Origin: Phytopythium helicoides | Taxonomy: Eukaryota; Oomycota; Peronosporomycetes; Pythiales; Pythiaceae | Reading direction: 5' to 3' | Assembly (NCBI GenBank): GCA_024867545.1 | Contig: JANFNE010000053.1 | Coordinates: 124,001-188,000, forward strand | Length of the DNA: 64,000 nt | Shown: positions 42,733 through 52,464 of the stretch, in pieces | Layout: every line of letters starts with the position of its first letter | Numbering within the stretch: position 1 is the stretch's first letter | Translations under genes and position numbers: made by a program | Notes under the pieces: generated by a model | What the model was told of the DNA's origin: nothing | Seen by the model: only the letters and a program-made list of their open reading frames with translations | Databases searched by the model: none

Positions 42733-45700
42733 GGCGCTCGCCAGATCGCAGGGGTCTGGTGCGTGTCGAGCGGAATCCCCTAGTAATGCGCGCGTTTGCA
42801 TATGTCGGTCCCAAGATCACGGCCTCAACCGGCTACAGTAAGATCAACATGGACCATGCATCTGAAATCAGCACGCGGAATTCCTCCACAGCAGCCTGTC
42901 ACATGGCTACTCCTGAAGAGCAATCTGAACTTCCGGAGTTCGAACTACTACCTGGTCAACGCATGGGATGGTGGGAACACCATGAATCTGACGACAATCA
43001 CCACATGACGGCGATGGTCCGAGGTTTAGTAGGTGACGAACCTACTCTGATCATGTTGGACACCGGGGCGACAACAAGCATTGTAAGCCTGGACTTTGCA
43101 CGCAGGTCCCGGCTCAAGCTCAAGTTCGACAGCCAACTGACGGTGAACGGCATCGGAGGAACGAAGACGAAGATAACGGCGAGAGCAAGGGTGAAGATAA
43201 CGCTAGGGCTGAAGGTGGTGTATGTGATGAACGTCTGGGTGGGCAACATCGGTGAAGGAGTGAACTGCTTGCTGGGAATGAACTTCATGTACGCGGCGGG
43301 AATACGGCTGAGTGTGCGAGAAGGTGCTGCGGAATTGCCAGATGAAGAGCGAATCCTACTCGTTGGTGGACCAAGGCAAGAGACATCAGGCTACGAGCAG
43401 ACTGTGGAGGCAGGCGAGTCAACTTGGCTCGCGCCGGGCGAGATCAAGATCGTTTCGGTGATCCCCCAGCTGCAGAAGCGAGTCGCAGAAGGTGCTCAAC
43501 TGTGGGTGGCAAGAGGCGACGATTGGGTGACGCAAGTGGGCTGGAAGTCGAGACAACGACCTGCTGTGATCCGGATTGCTAATATCTCCCTGGAGAAGAC
43601 AGTGTATCTGCCAAGGTATGTGTCAATTGCAGCAGTCGTGGAGAAGGGTCAGTTACCCCGCACAGCTGGACGCTTCGTACGTCCTGAGTCGATGAGGTAT
43701 CGAGAATGGGGCCAACTTGTGTACGAGAACACGCCGTCACCCGAGTTCCTAGAGCGTCGGTGGAACGCAGTACCTGCAGAGCCAGAGTGGCCAGAGCCTG
43801 TCAGATTCACACCGGAACGCATCCTGCTGAGATCAAATGAATTGAGAAGACTTAACAAGACGGCAGATGCGCCGGGTCAAACCGCGGGTATGGAAGGGTC
43901 AGCGTTTGTGGGTACCACCAAAGCGGTCGAATCTCCTGAGTCGCCATGTGGCAAAACATCGGACTCCACAGTAGAGTCTGAGCGGGAAGACCCTGCAGAA
44001 GGTGACGAAAGCAGTCCGAGTGGTGTTCTAGAAGCGAATCTTGTGCGTGTGATGAGAGCTGAAGCAGACCAATCTGCAGAAGCGCCGACGGTATTTCTAC
44101 GTGAAGGAGAGGACGCAATACTGCTACACGAGCTACGTGATCAGTTGGCAACGCTGCCGGACCTACCCGACCTGGCACCGTCTGCAGACATCGAAACGGC
44201 GGATGTTGGTACGCCGGGGGAGACGTCCCCTGAGCAAGAAGACAAAGTCCGAGAGATTCTGCGACGACACAAGTGTGCCTTCCTTGGAGAAGGTAATGCG
44301 TTGCCGCCACCGGCTCGGGGCGTGACATGCGACCTCGATGTGCGCGAGGCGAAACCAATTGCCCAGCGTGCACGACGAGTACCGCCACAGTTTCTACGCA
44401 AGGTGTACGAGCTGCTGAAGAAGCTACTGGAGAGCGGATTGATTGAGTTCTCCGACTCCCAGTGGGCATCCCCCATCGTCATCGTGCTCAAGAAGAACGG
44501 CAAGGACATCCGACTCTGCATAGACTACCGGCTGGTGAATCAACTCCTAGAGCTGGACCTCTACCCGATGCCACTGATCGACGACTTGCTGGACAACTTT
44601 GAGGCCGTTATGTGGCTGGTCAGCCTTGATATGGCTAGCGGCTTCTGGGCCGTCCCACTGACCGACCGTGCGAGGAAGATATCGGCATTCATTTGCCCCC
44701 TCGGCCACTTCCAGTGGACACGGATGCCATTCGGCCTGAAGAACGCTCCGCTCGTGTACCAGCGCGTGTTGGACAACTGCTTGTGGGGTTTTGTGAGGTT
44801 ACCACCCGAACAGGAGGCTCAAGTCGATCCAGAAGTGCTCGAATACTACCGGCTGAACCAGGACGCACTGCAGAGTGACTCGGAGGATGCAATCACTGCT
44901 GTGGATGGCAGTCAATCGACTGTCTTCCAAATCAATCGACCAGCGCCGCCCCAAATGGGACCGGTGCTCGGTCGCAGCAGCTATGTTGACGACGTCGCTT
45001 ACGGTGCAAAGACGTGGGACGAGCTCTGTAAGAAGCTGGATGAGCTGTTGTACCGTCTACGATACTGGGGCATTTCGGTGAGCCTACCCAAAAGCGTGTT
45101 CGGCAAAAGAGAGGTGGACTTCCTGTCGCACAGGGTGAGCCGAGAAGGCATTCAAGCGACGCCCAAGATCGCGAAGACCGTACGCGACCTACCGTTTCCC
45201 TCCACACTCAAAGGAGTCCAGTCATTCCTTGGGAGCATAAACTACTACGCGAAATTCATTGAAGGCTTGCCTCAAATCGCGTCAGTGCTCTACGAGTTGA
45301 CGGAGGAACAAGTGAAAGCGCAAGAAGGTCTCGAGAAGGCTAAGAAGGCGTTCGAGATGCTGAAGGAGAAGATAACCTCCACGCCGTTGCTTAAACACCC
45401 CGACAGAGCCAAGCCGTTTGCCATTATCACTCATTCCAACGAGTGGGCAGTCAGCGCGGTCATTGCGCAAGACCATGACGGCACGCTGTTCCCAGTACGG
45501 TTCACAGGAAGGGTGCTACACGGTGCAGAGCTCAACTACCCGGCTGCAGAGAAGGAAATCCTCGCGCTATTCCGCGCTGTCGAAGTTTACCACACGCTAC
45601 TGCTCGGCCAGAAGCTGCAAGTCTACACCAGACACTCGACGTTGAGTTGGCTCTTCAAGTCCAAGTCGTTAAAAGGACGCTGCCACCAATGGGCGACCAT

Positions 45701-48215
45701 GCTGTCGCCGTGGACAATGGAAGTGATTCAGCTGCAGAAGGATACCGACGGCCTGGCTGCTATACTAAGCGCCAGTATCACCCCGCGTGAACACCTTGAC
45801 GAAGTCGTCCACGACTTAGTCCCGCAGAAGGTACTGCAGAAACCTGCACCTGCGGTCAGCATAGAAATGCTGGAGGAAGGCTACAGAGGGTGGCTGTTGA
45901 CGTTCAATGGCGCTGCTAAGCTCAAGTCCAAGGTAGGAAGTGCTGGCTACGTGTTGTGGAAGGTGCCGGAGTGGAAGATTGTGGAGGCTCGGGGCGACTA
46001 TCTCACGGAGGACTCTGTAACGGTGAATGTGGCGGAATACCATGGGTTGATCAGCGGACTCAAGCTGGCCCTCGAGAAGGGAGTGAAAGAGCTCGTCGTA
46101 GTAGGTGACTCTCGACTGGCCATACAGCAGTCACAGGGCGTGATCAACTGTCACGACCCCAAGCTGACTCTCATGCTCACGCAAGTCCGCGCGCTACTGG
46201 AGAGATTTGATTCAGCACAGCTCATACACGTGAAGCGAGAGTTTAATGCTGCGGCTGACCACGTGACTACACGTGTGTTGCAAAGTGCCGCCTCGCTCGA
46301 GATACGTGATTCTATGGAGCTGGAGCTGCTTGAAAGACTAAATCGCCTGCCAGAGCGCTTGACCAAGCCGCCACCGCCTGAGGAGGTGCTCAAAAAGTTG
46401 CCACAAGCCGAGGAACCAACAGACAGCCATGCAGCCGACGTATTCGCGATGCAGACACGCTCTCGAGAGCGTATGGCCCAAGAATTACCTGAGGGTGTGA
46501 CCGAGGACATTGATGTCGCTGTAGAGACGCGTTGGGAACGCATTCGTGTGAACCAAGACGCGGAAGAGTCACTTCGGAGACTCAAATCATATCTGCACGG
46601 CAATCGGGAGGAATTCACCCACAGGGAGATTCAGGAATTGGCCAAAGCTGCTGAACGTTTCGTCGTCGACGAGCGAGATGTGCTGTTCTACCTTCCTGCG
46701 ACGAGCCCGAAACGGCCACGACCAGAGCAAGACCACCCACGACTAGTTGTGCCACAAGAGCTTCGAAATGACCTGCTCCAACAGTACCATGAGGACAAGC
46801 AAGGAGGCCATCAAGGAATCCTGCGAACGTACGAACGCCTCAAGAAAGACTTTTACTGGGTCGGCATGTACGCCGACGTCGAACGCTATGTGAAGGAGTG
46901 CGTCGACTGCACAACTGCCAAGGGAGTACCTCGCAACCCTGGACCGTCACCAGGCAATTTGCTTGCTGAGGAGCCTTTCCAAGTGGTTTCAATGGACTTC
47001 GTGCTACCACTGCCACGCACAGCCAAAGGCAACACAGCCTTGCTGCTGTTTCAAGATGCCTTTTCTGGCTACGTAATGTGCAAAGCAATGAGCAGTACAA
47101 CATCGCAAGATGTTGCAGAGGCCTACGAGGAATGTGTTTTCCAACATTTTGGAGCGAGCTCGAAGTTGCGGCATGACCGCGATCCGCGGTTTATGTCTGA
47201 CGTGTTCCGACAATTTAGAGAGCTACTTGGCAGTCAGCAGAGATCGACACTCGCCTACAGACCACAAGCGAACGGCCAACAAGAGCGCTCAGGGCAAACA
47301 GTGGTGCGAAGCATCCGAGCATATATTGCGGAGGCAGACCAGAGCGATTGGGACGACATCGTCCGCCGCCTGATGTTCTGCATCAATACGTCTTTCGACT
47401 CTACCCGCAAAGACACTCCGTTTTATCTCGTCCATGGATGGGATGCGCGGACTACAGTCAAGGCTATGCTCGGCAAAGCGCCACGGGGCGTCGATGCAAG
47501 GACAGCCTATCTGTGGAGGATGAAAGTGCAACGAGAATACGAGTATGCGAAGGCGTGGGCACGTGACCTACAAAAAGAAGCTAAGCGGCAGCGGGCCGAT
47601 CAGCAAACTGAGCTGTGGAAGGCTCTTTCGGACAAATTCAAGGAGGGGTTCGGCGTTGGAGACGCCGTGTGGCTTTATATGCCACGGGTGCAACCGGGCT
47701 TGAGCAAGAAGCTCGCCCATAAGTGGCATGGACCGTTCCGCATTGTCGAGAAGGATGCTGAATTTCGCTACAAGCTGCGGATCGAAGGATCCGATTATCG
47801 TTTCTACCCGTGGGTACATGTGAGCCGCCTGAAGCCACGTTTATTGCACGAGAGTCGTCCGAAGGAGGTCCTGCAAGATGTCCCACAACTGTTTGACTTT
47901 GATGCTGCTCTATTGCCAGAAGATAGTTGGGTCGATGAAGAAGGTGGTGAGTACGAAGTCGAGAAGCTGTTGGATGTCCGGATGGTCAAGAAGACGCGCA
48001 ACGCACGGCAAACCCGCGAGTACTTGGTGAAATGGCAAGGTTACGACGACACAGAGTGGATGCCGGTGGAAAAGCTGAATTGTGGAAGGCTCCTGTACGA
48101 GTTCGACAAGGCAAACCGCTCCAGAGCAAGATTTCGGTCAATGCAGTCAGCAGATGAATTCGCTGGAACGCAAGGTGATGAAGACGAACGGCAAGGTGAT
48201 CGGCAGCGTCATTAG
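42561..48215 (+). CDS. pol: Pol polyprotein of the Ty3 element (PR-RT-RNH-RNH-INT-chromodomain)
   Basis: Frame of 1884 codons in the -1 frame relative to gag, overlapping it by about 170 nt; the first ATG is at 42561, but synthesis as Gag-Pol through the GTTAAAC site at 42723 is more likely. Domains in order: aspartic protease (MLDTGATTSIV, ~165); reverse transcriptase (LCIDYRLVNQLLELD, LDMASGFWAVPL, MPFGLKNAP, YVDDVAYG, ~640-830); an RNase H-like domain that lost key Asp (ITHSN for TDAS, YTRH for TDH; ~950-1076); a second RNase H (TFNGAAK, AEYHGLI, VVGDSRLAI, ADHVTTRVL; ~1109-1247); integrase with HHCC finger and DDE core (SMDFVLP, RHDRDPRF, NGQQERSG; ~1408-1580); C-terminal chromodomain (YLVKWQGYDDTEWMPVEKL, ~1796-1850). 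The chromodomain would guide insertion to marked chromatin. Confidence 0.92.
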   Translation: MHCLREYPHWRLPDVQGHCHCDSSCGCGCSSTEACSIESKLNCASDASARQPVIVKLGRSPDRRGLVRVERNPLVMRAFAYVGPKITASTGYSKINMDHASEISTRNSSTAACHMATPEEQSELPEFELLPGQRMGWWEHHESDDNHHMTAMVRGLVGDEPTLIMLDTGATTSIVSLDFARRSRLKLKFDSQLTVNGIGGTKTKITARARVKITLGLKVVYVMNVWVGNIGEGVNCLLGMNFMYAAGIRLSVREGAAELPDEERILLVGGPRQETSGYEQTVEAGESTWLAPGEIKIVSVIPQLQKRVAEGAQLWVARGDDWVTQVGWKSRQRPAVIRIANISLEKTVYLPRYVSIAAVVEKGQLPRTAGRFVRPESMRYREWGQLVYENTPSPEFLERRWNAVPAEPEWPEPVRFTPERILLRSNELRRLNKTADAPGQTAGMEGSAFVGTTKAVESPESPCGKTSDSTVESEREDPAEGDESSPSGVLEANLVRVMRAEADQSAEAPTVFLREGEDAILLHELRDQLATLPDLPDLAPSADIETADVGTPGETSPEQEDKVREILRRHKCAFLGEGNALPPPARGVTCDLDVREAKPIAQRARRVPPQFLRKVYELLKKLLESGLIEFSDSQWASPIVIVLKKNGKDIRLCIDYRLVNQLLELDLYPMPLIDDLLDNFEAVMWLVSLDMASGFWAVPLTDRARKISAFICPLGHFQWTRMPFGLKNAPLVYQRVLDNCLWGFVRLPPEQEAQVDPEVLEYYRLNQDALQSDSEDAITAVDGSQSTVFQINRPAPPQMGPVLGRSSYVDDVAYGAKTWDELCKKLDELLYRLRYWGISVSLPKSVFGKREVDFLSHRVSREGIQATPKIAKTVRDLPFPSTLKGVQSFLGSINYYAKFIEGLPQIASVLYELTEEQVKAQEGLEKAKKAFEMLKEKITSTPLLKHPDRAKPFAIITHSNEWAVSAVIAQDHDGTLFPVRFTGRVLHGAELNYPAAEKEILALFRAVEVYHTLLLGQKLQVYTRHSTLSWLFKSKSLKGRCHQWATMLSPWTMEVIQLQKDTDGLAAILSASITPREHLDEVVHDLVPQKVLQKPAPAVSIEMLEEGYRGWLLTFNGAAKLKSKVGSAGYVLWKVPEWKIVEARGDYLTEDSVTVNVAEYHGLISGLKLALEKGVKELVVVGDSRLAIQQSQGVINCHDPKLTLMLTQVRALLERFDSAQLIHVKREFNAAADHVTTRVLQSAASLEIRDSMELELLERLNRLPERLTKPPPPEEVLKKLPQAEEPTDSHAADVFAMQTRSRERMAQELPEGVTEDIDVAVETRWERIRVNQDAEESLRRLKSYLHGNREEFTHREIQELAKAAERFVVDERDVLFYLPATSPKRPRPEQDHPRLVVPQELRNDLLQQYHEDKQGGHQGILRTYERLKKDFYWVGMYADVERYVKECVDCTTAKGVPRNPGPSPGNLLAEEPFQVVSMDFVLPLPRTAKGNTALLLFQDAFSGYVMCKAMSSTTSQDVAEAYEECVFQHFGASSKLRHDRDPRFMSDVFRQFRELLGSQQRSTLAYRPQANGQQERSGQTVVRSIRAYIAEADQSDWDDIVRRLMFCINTSFDSTRKDTPFYLVHGWDARTTVKAMLGKAPRGVDARTAYLWRMKVQREYEYAKAWARDLQKEAKRQRADQQTELWKALSDKFKEGFGVGDAVWLYMPRVQPGLSKKLAHKWHGPFRIVEKDAEFRYKLRIEGSDYRFYPWVHVSRLKPRLLHESRPKEVLQDVPQLFDFDAALLPEDSWVDEEGGEYEVEKLLDVRMVKKTRNARQTREYLVKWQGYDDTEWMPVEKLNCGRLLYEFDKANRSRARFRSMQSADEFAGTQGDEDERQGDRQRH
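42723..42729 (+). promoter_or_regulatory. Candidate -1 ribosomal frameshift site GTTAAAC
   Basis: The heptamer G-TTA-AAC is in the gag frame and is followed immediately by the gag stop TAG. A -1 slip gives GTT-AAA-CTA and enters the pol frame, which is open on both sides. GTTAAAC belongs to the known class of slippery heptamers. No structure downstream was modelled. Confidence 0.6.
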
Positions 48216-48612
48216 ACGCAGTACTCACTCGAGAACCGGACAAACAGACGAAGAAAACACACAAAAATGCATGTAACGGGAGCCGAAAGGACCTGTCGCC
48301 CGAGTGGCATCCGATCCCCTGGCGGGATCTCGTCCTACGTGGACAGTGCATGTTCGCTTTTTCAAGATTTCAAGTGACGTATGCAGGGATGAAGATGAAA
48401 GAGAAGACTGAAGACGAGCTTACGATGTGCTGGTCTGTATGAGAAGATGAGGTAAGAAAAGACAAGAGTGCAAGAGGCTGACTTTATTAGGAAGAATGTT
48501 CGGGCTACAAATGCAGCGAAGAAAACGCAACTACAACCAGGCGGTGCAAGCACCAACGACCTCTTGTGACGCGAAACGCGAGATGACACCTCGAGAAGCA
48601 AAAGAATTGACG
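48216..48612. other. Spacer between pol and the antisense ORF
   Basis: About 400 bp of the retroelement that separates the convergent ends of pol and the antisense ORF. No frame of note. Confidence 0.5.
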
Positions 48613-51243
48613 CTAAAGGTCTTGTGGGAGCGCATGGGGAGAGCCAGAACGCACGGAAATGTCGTCGTCATCGACTTCGGTGGCAGCGATCTCAACGTCA
48701 GCACGCTCACCCTCCACAGCTTGTTCGACGTCTGCGTCGCCTTGAGAGGCGTCAGCGTCGTCTCCATCTGCAGCTTTCACCTCCTCGTCTGGCGCCAGAG
48801 ACCACCCGTGGCCTTCCCACGACTGACCGTGCACGTCTTCCAGCGTGCAGTCCAAGTTGTCGACAGTAACCCGCTGTGGAGACCACTCCGAATGGCCGGG
48901 CACGAAGCACTTGTACTTGCCGCTCTCAAAAGCGCGAAGACGACGCGCGAGCCCGCCGCGTAACCCTGGGGTGAGATGCTCGTAAAACTTGGTGAGGCCG
49001 ATGTCAGTGGCGTACCCAAAACGCACAGGCTCCAGCGAGTCGATCTCTTGAGCCAACTCTCGAAGACGCGGACGCTGCTCGACGGGGATGTCAGCATTCT
49101 CCGGCGGCACCCAGGTACACGGCTGATCGGGCACGTGCCAAAACGCAGGCTCGCACCACAACAACTCTCGCAGATATCGGTAGTCGGCGCCGTGCTTGGC
49201 AACGAAAGCGCGCTCGAGAGTGCTGAACTGGGATTTTAGCGACGAACGACGCTGGCTACGCAAGTAGTAGATGCTTGAAGAGTCTTGGGACTGGGGGATC
49301 GGCAACCAGTGAAAACTCTCCCAGAATGCTCGCTGGTGGACGTACATGAAGTCCCAGATCAACGGAGCCACAGCTTCCACGATCGGGTTGGTCTCGGACA
49401 CCAAAAACAGAGACTTCACGCGTCGCTCGAACATCGCACGCCACGGACGGTCTTGCAGAAGCTCGACATACTGCTCGGCGGTGTAGCGCGAGTAGACTTG
49501 CTGCCGGAAGAAATTCGTGACTTGGTAATCTGGAAATCCGGCAGTCTGTCGCATCGGCCCCAAGCGAAGCTTCGACTCCTTGAGCTCTCGGCGAGAAACG
49601 TCTCTAAACTCGAACCTGTGAAGCCCATCTGCAAAGTCGGCGCGTGCAGCCAGAGCTGCAGCGGCTGCTCCTGAGGATTTGGTGGCTGCAGAAACTTGGT
49701 CAGCGCTTCGATGCTCGATAATTTCGACGTCAGAGCCTGTACCGTCATCGTTGCTGTCTTCGACGTGCTCCTGAGGGTCAACATCAGCGTCCACATCTGC
49801 AGCAGGTGCTTCCGGGGCGTCTTGAACTTCCGACATCTCCACATCATCGTCTTCGACCTCCGAACGGGGCGTACCGCCACCAAATTCGTGCTCTTCAGCA
49901 AGAGGAGGTTGACTGGCGCTTGGAGAAGAAGCCAGACTAGCGTCCCAAACACCAGGCACCGGAACAGAATGACGAGAGCCAACAGCAGCCGAAGAAGAGT
50001 CACCCACAGAGTCACGACGACCAGAAGAGTCTGCAGAGCCACCTGGAATCGAGCGCGGAGACGGAGCGCGAAGAGAGTTACCACCCGAGCCGCCTTGAGC
50101 AGGGGATCCACCATCCGGGGATGCAAACCAACTTGAGGGTGAACCTGGAGGCGACGCCAACGGGACATACTCCAACGACGCAGCTTCAGCACCAAGAGCA
50201 GTGACGGAAATAATCGTCGAGTCTTGTGAGAGCTGGGTCCGGTCGCGCCGCGCATAACGCTGCAGCAATTCTTCAAGACGCGATCGGTGGCCGGTGACAC
50301 GAGCGTTCGACGTCAAGTACCGCATGAGCCCACTGGGATGTTGGAGCGGGGCCTGCCGCAGCTCGTCGAGCTCACGCTGCAGCTCTCGAACGCGCTTGGC
50401 TTGGTCTTGGAGGCGAGCTTCCGCTTGGTCTGCGCGACGAGTCTGTGCAGCGGCAGCGTCCGTAGCACTCTTGAGTGAACTCTTGAGAGACGCAACCTCA
50501 GCTTCAAGCTCTGGAGACGCACGAAGACGCTTCCGATCCATCGCGAGGCCCGTCACGACTCGAAACAGCTGAAGGGTGTTCAGGAGACGCGAAGCAAAAC
50601 CTTCCGAGCGCCAGTAGTTGAAGAGCAAGTCAGCAACGAGATGGTCATAACCAGCCGAAGGCTCAACGGCCCCCGGCGGCAAGCGATGACCCAACAGAGT
50701 GTCTTCCAGGTCCACCGCGTCCAGCTCTTCCAAGAAGACGCACTCGTCCAGCGAGAAGCGCGAGATCGGGTGAAACACGCACGGACCGAACGGCGTGGAG
50801 TAGATGGCGTCGTCGCAGTTCGACTCGTCCAGCGGCACCAGCAGCTCGCAGAACTTGCCGTGCGGGCCGACCGGCGAATCCTTGAACGTCTCGGGGCTCA
50901 GCTGGTTGACGCGAAGCAACGGGCGCATGCGCTGAGGCAATGGCGTCGCTGCCGCAGAGCTGCCATCGCCACCACTCGCTGGAGAACCATGCGGGTCGCC
51001 GCCGCCAGCAGAGGCGCTGGGCTTCACGTCGTGGACGGCGGAACTCGACCGACCGACTTGGACGTCGCCGCCGCTCGCTGCTGGACTGGATCGGCCAGCG
51101 CTGCTTGGAGATGACGCTGCAGACGCGGAGCTGGCTCGACTTGACGGCGCACGTGGTGGCGCGCGCGTGGAGCGCTGCGCACGCGGCGGACGCTGCGTGC
51201 TGCTTGGAGAACCGGCTTGCGACCGCGTCCCGCGCTTGCCCAT
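48613..51243 (-). CDS. Long antisense ORF inside the Ty3 element, unrecognised
   Basis: Single ORF of 876 aa from ATG 51243, on the strand opposite to gag and pol, filling nearly all the space between pol and the 3' LTR. N terminus: Arg/Ser/Pro/Ala-rich and basic, then a folded-looking segment (PHGKFCELLVPLDESNCDDA, FGPCVFHPISRFSLDECVFL), a coiled coil (LQDQAKRVRELQRELDELRQ, ~265-305), a long Ser/Gly/acidic linker, and a Trp/Tyr-rich second folded segment (~570-830: VTNFFRQQVYSRYTAEQYVE, AFWESFHWLPIPQ, WCEPAFWHVPDQPCTWVPPE). It resembles no retroviral protein I know. The length, lack of stops and alternating folded and linker segments argue for selection. It would need its own promoter near the 3' LTR. 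Confidence 0.7.
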   Translation of the reverse strand: MGKRGTRSQAGSPSSTQRPPRAQRSTRAPPRAPSSRASSASAASSPSSAGRSSPAASGGDVQVGRSSSAVHDVKPSASAGGGDPHGSPASGGDGSSAAATPLPQRMRPLLRVNQLSPETFKDSPVGPHGKFCELLVPLDESNCDDAIYSTPFGPCVFHPISRFSLDECVFLEELDAVDLEDTLLGHRLPPGAVEPSAGYDHLVADLLFNYWRSEGFASRLLNTLQLFRVVTGLAMDRKRLRASPELEAEVASLKSSLKSATDAAAAQTRRADQAEARLQDQAKRVRELQRELDELRQAPLQHPSGLMRYLTSNARVTGHRSRLEELLQRYARRDRTQLSQDSTIISVTALGAEAASLEYVPLASPPGSPSSWFASPDGGSPAQGGSGGNSLRAPSPRSIPGGSADSSGRRDSVGDSSSAAVGSRHSVPVPGVWDASLASSPSASQPPLAEEHEFGGGTPRSEVEDDDVEMSEVQDAPEAPAADVDADVDPQEHVEDSNDDGTGSDVEIIEHRSADQVSAATKSSGAAAAALAARADFADGLHRFEFRDVSRRELKESKLRLGPMRQTAGFPDYQVTNFFRQQVYSRYTAEQYVELLQDRPWRAMFERRVKSLFLVSETNPIVEAVAPLIWDFMYVHQRAFWESFHWLPIPQSQDSSSIYYLRSQRRSSLKSQFSTLERAFVAKHGADYRYLRELLWCEPAFWHVPDQPCTWVPPENADIPVEQRPRLRELAQEIDSLEPVRFGYATDIGLTKFYEHLTPGLRGGLARRLRAFESGKYKCFVPGHSEWSPQRVTVDNLDCTLEDVHGQSWEGHGWSLAPDEEVKAADGDDADASQGDADVEQAVEGERADVEIAATEVDDDDISVRSGSPHALPQDL

Positions 51244-51326
51244 GGTCGCGCTTCAACTTGGTTGGTCGCGTAACTCGCGAATCGCCAGATGGCTCGACAC
51301 TCGCTGCACCCGACCAACGGGGCGGT

Positions 51327-52308
51327 TGTGATGAAGCGCTGCAGAATCAGCCCGAGCATTCACTCCTGCAGAGGCACCTCAGCGTCCTTGAGACGCGCGC
51401 ATACTTGGCCTCAGTATTGAAGTCATTCTCTAGGATAAAATATAGCTCCTTAGACCTCTCTGGGGGAAGTACCCCTAGAGAGGTACCCCTGTTCCCTTTT
51501 TGGGGATCAGGGAAGAGTTGGTGTGGGCCACACCGCTCAACAAAGACGGGCTGGCCTCCTTGACTGGCTTCCCGTGGGTTCGTTATCAGACCTCTATCAC
51601 CAGAACTGCAAAGATAAAAAAGTAGAGGTAGCAGAGACAGTAAGACTTTCAATACAGACTTCCGCTTTCTCCCTCTATCGCGCGCAAGGAAGAACAAGCT
51701 CTCCAGGGAGGGAAACCTCTTTGGGGCTTGAGGAGGTCAACCGCGCGTTGCTCCAAGGCCAACACCCGATCGGTAAGTCACGCAGTGGCGTGTACATTAC
51801 TGGTTGGTTCCATATTTCTCGGCCCAGTGCTGGACGATCGCTTTGAGTGTGGCGACACGTCTGGCATTGGTGTCCGACTTCATATTCTGTCTGAGGAAGG
51901 TCCCCGCGGAGCCTCCTCGGCTAATTTCATCCGCGTTTTCGGCTGTGGCGGTTTAGCAGAGCCCCACAGCGTCATTACTCATCTGCCGACGGGTTCCCTA
52001 GCCTGAAAAGGTTAGCGGAGCCCATTGTGTGTACTAATATCGTTTGTTTGTTCAGGAGAAGAGAGGGGAAGCGCCGTCGCCTGCCTGGTCGTCGGCTCCT
52101 ACGCGCGCGTTTAGAACTCCTGGTCCCCCGGACGGAACCAACGGGGATCACAACGCTCCGGTACTGACCAAGCGGGCCAAGTCAAGCGTCTCCCCAGGGA
52201 GATCAAGACCGAAGCTCGCTGCGGAGGGCTGAGATTACTCGCCCAAGGGTGAGACTACTCCCCTAAATCCGCCTATCGACCCGTCATGGAGGGCGCCGCA
52301 TCATCACA
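51327..52308 (+). repeat. 3' LTR of the Ty3 element (982 bp)
   Basis: Matches the 5' LTR at an offset of 13,357 bp with no difference seen in the compared parts. A short GC/purine-rich stretch (ACGGGGCGG, 51317-51325) before it is the likely polypurine tract. The copied gag ATG at its end runs into the target duplication and stops shortly after. Confidence 0.95.
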
Positions 52309-52312
52309 AAGC
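52309..52312. repeat. Target-site duplication AAGC (right)
   Basis: Second copy of the AAGC seen at 37966-37969. Confidence 0.8.
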
Positions 52313-52458
52313 AGACTAGTTTCTTCAATGACACTCAACGTATGAGCACCACCCCACAGATGCAGACGTACGAGCAGCAAAAGAACGGCTGTGGTTTCTT
52401 CTATGACAAGCGGATCGTGCTGGAAGACGGCATCAGCACTATCCCGCTGAACATATAA
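52313..52458 (+). pseudogene. 3' end of the interrupted Polinton polymerase gene
   Basis: After the target duplication, the polymerase frame continues in phase for 48 codons to TAA 52456-52458; it includes a segment GFFYDKRIVLEDGISTIPLN that is typical of polymerase C-terminal ends in this element type. It fits the 5' part that stops at 37969. It is separated from its promoter and start codon by the Ty3 insertion, so it is not expressed as a polymerase. Confidence 0.75.
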
Positions 52459-52464
52459 GCAACC

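Larger units (their letters stand above)
37970..52308 (+). mobile_element. Ty3/Gypsy LTR retrotransposon, 14,339 bp, nested in the Polinton
   Basis: Bounded by two 982-bp LTRs (37970-38951 and 51327-52308) that start with TG and end with CA, and by the duplication AAGC. The internal region carries gag, pol in the -1 frame (protease, RT, two RNase H, integrase, chromodomain), and a long antisense ORF. The protein order PR-RT-RH-INT is that of Ty3/Gypsy. The LTRs look identical over the parts compared, and all main frames are open, so the insertion is young and may still be active. Confidence 0.95.
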
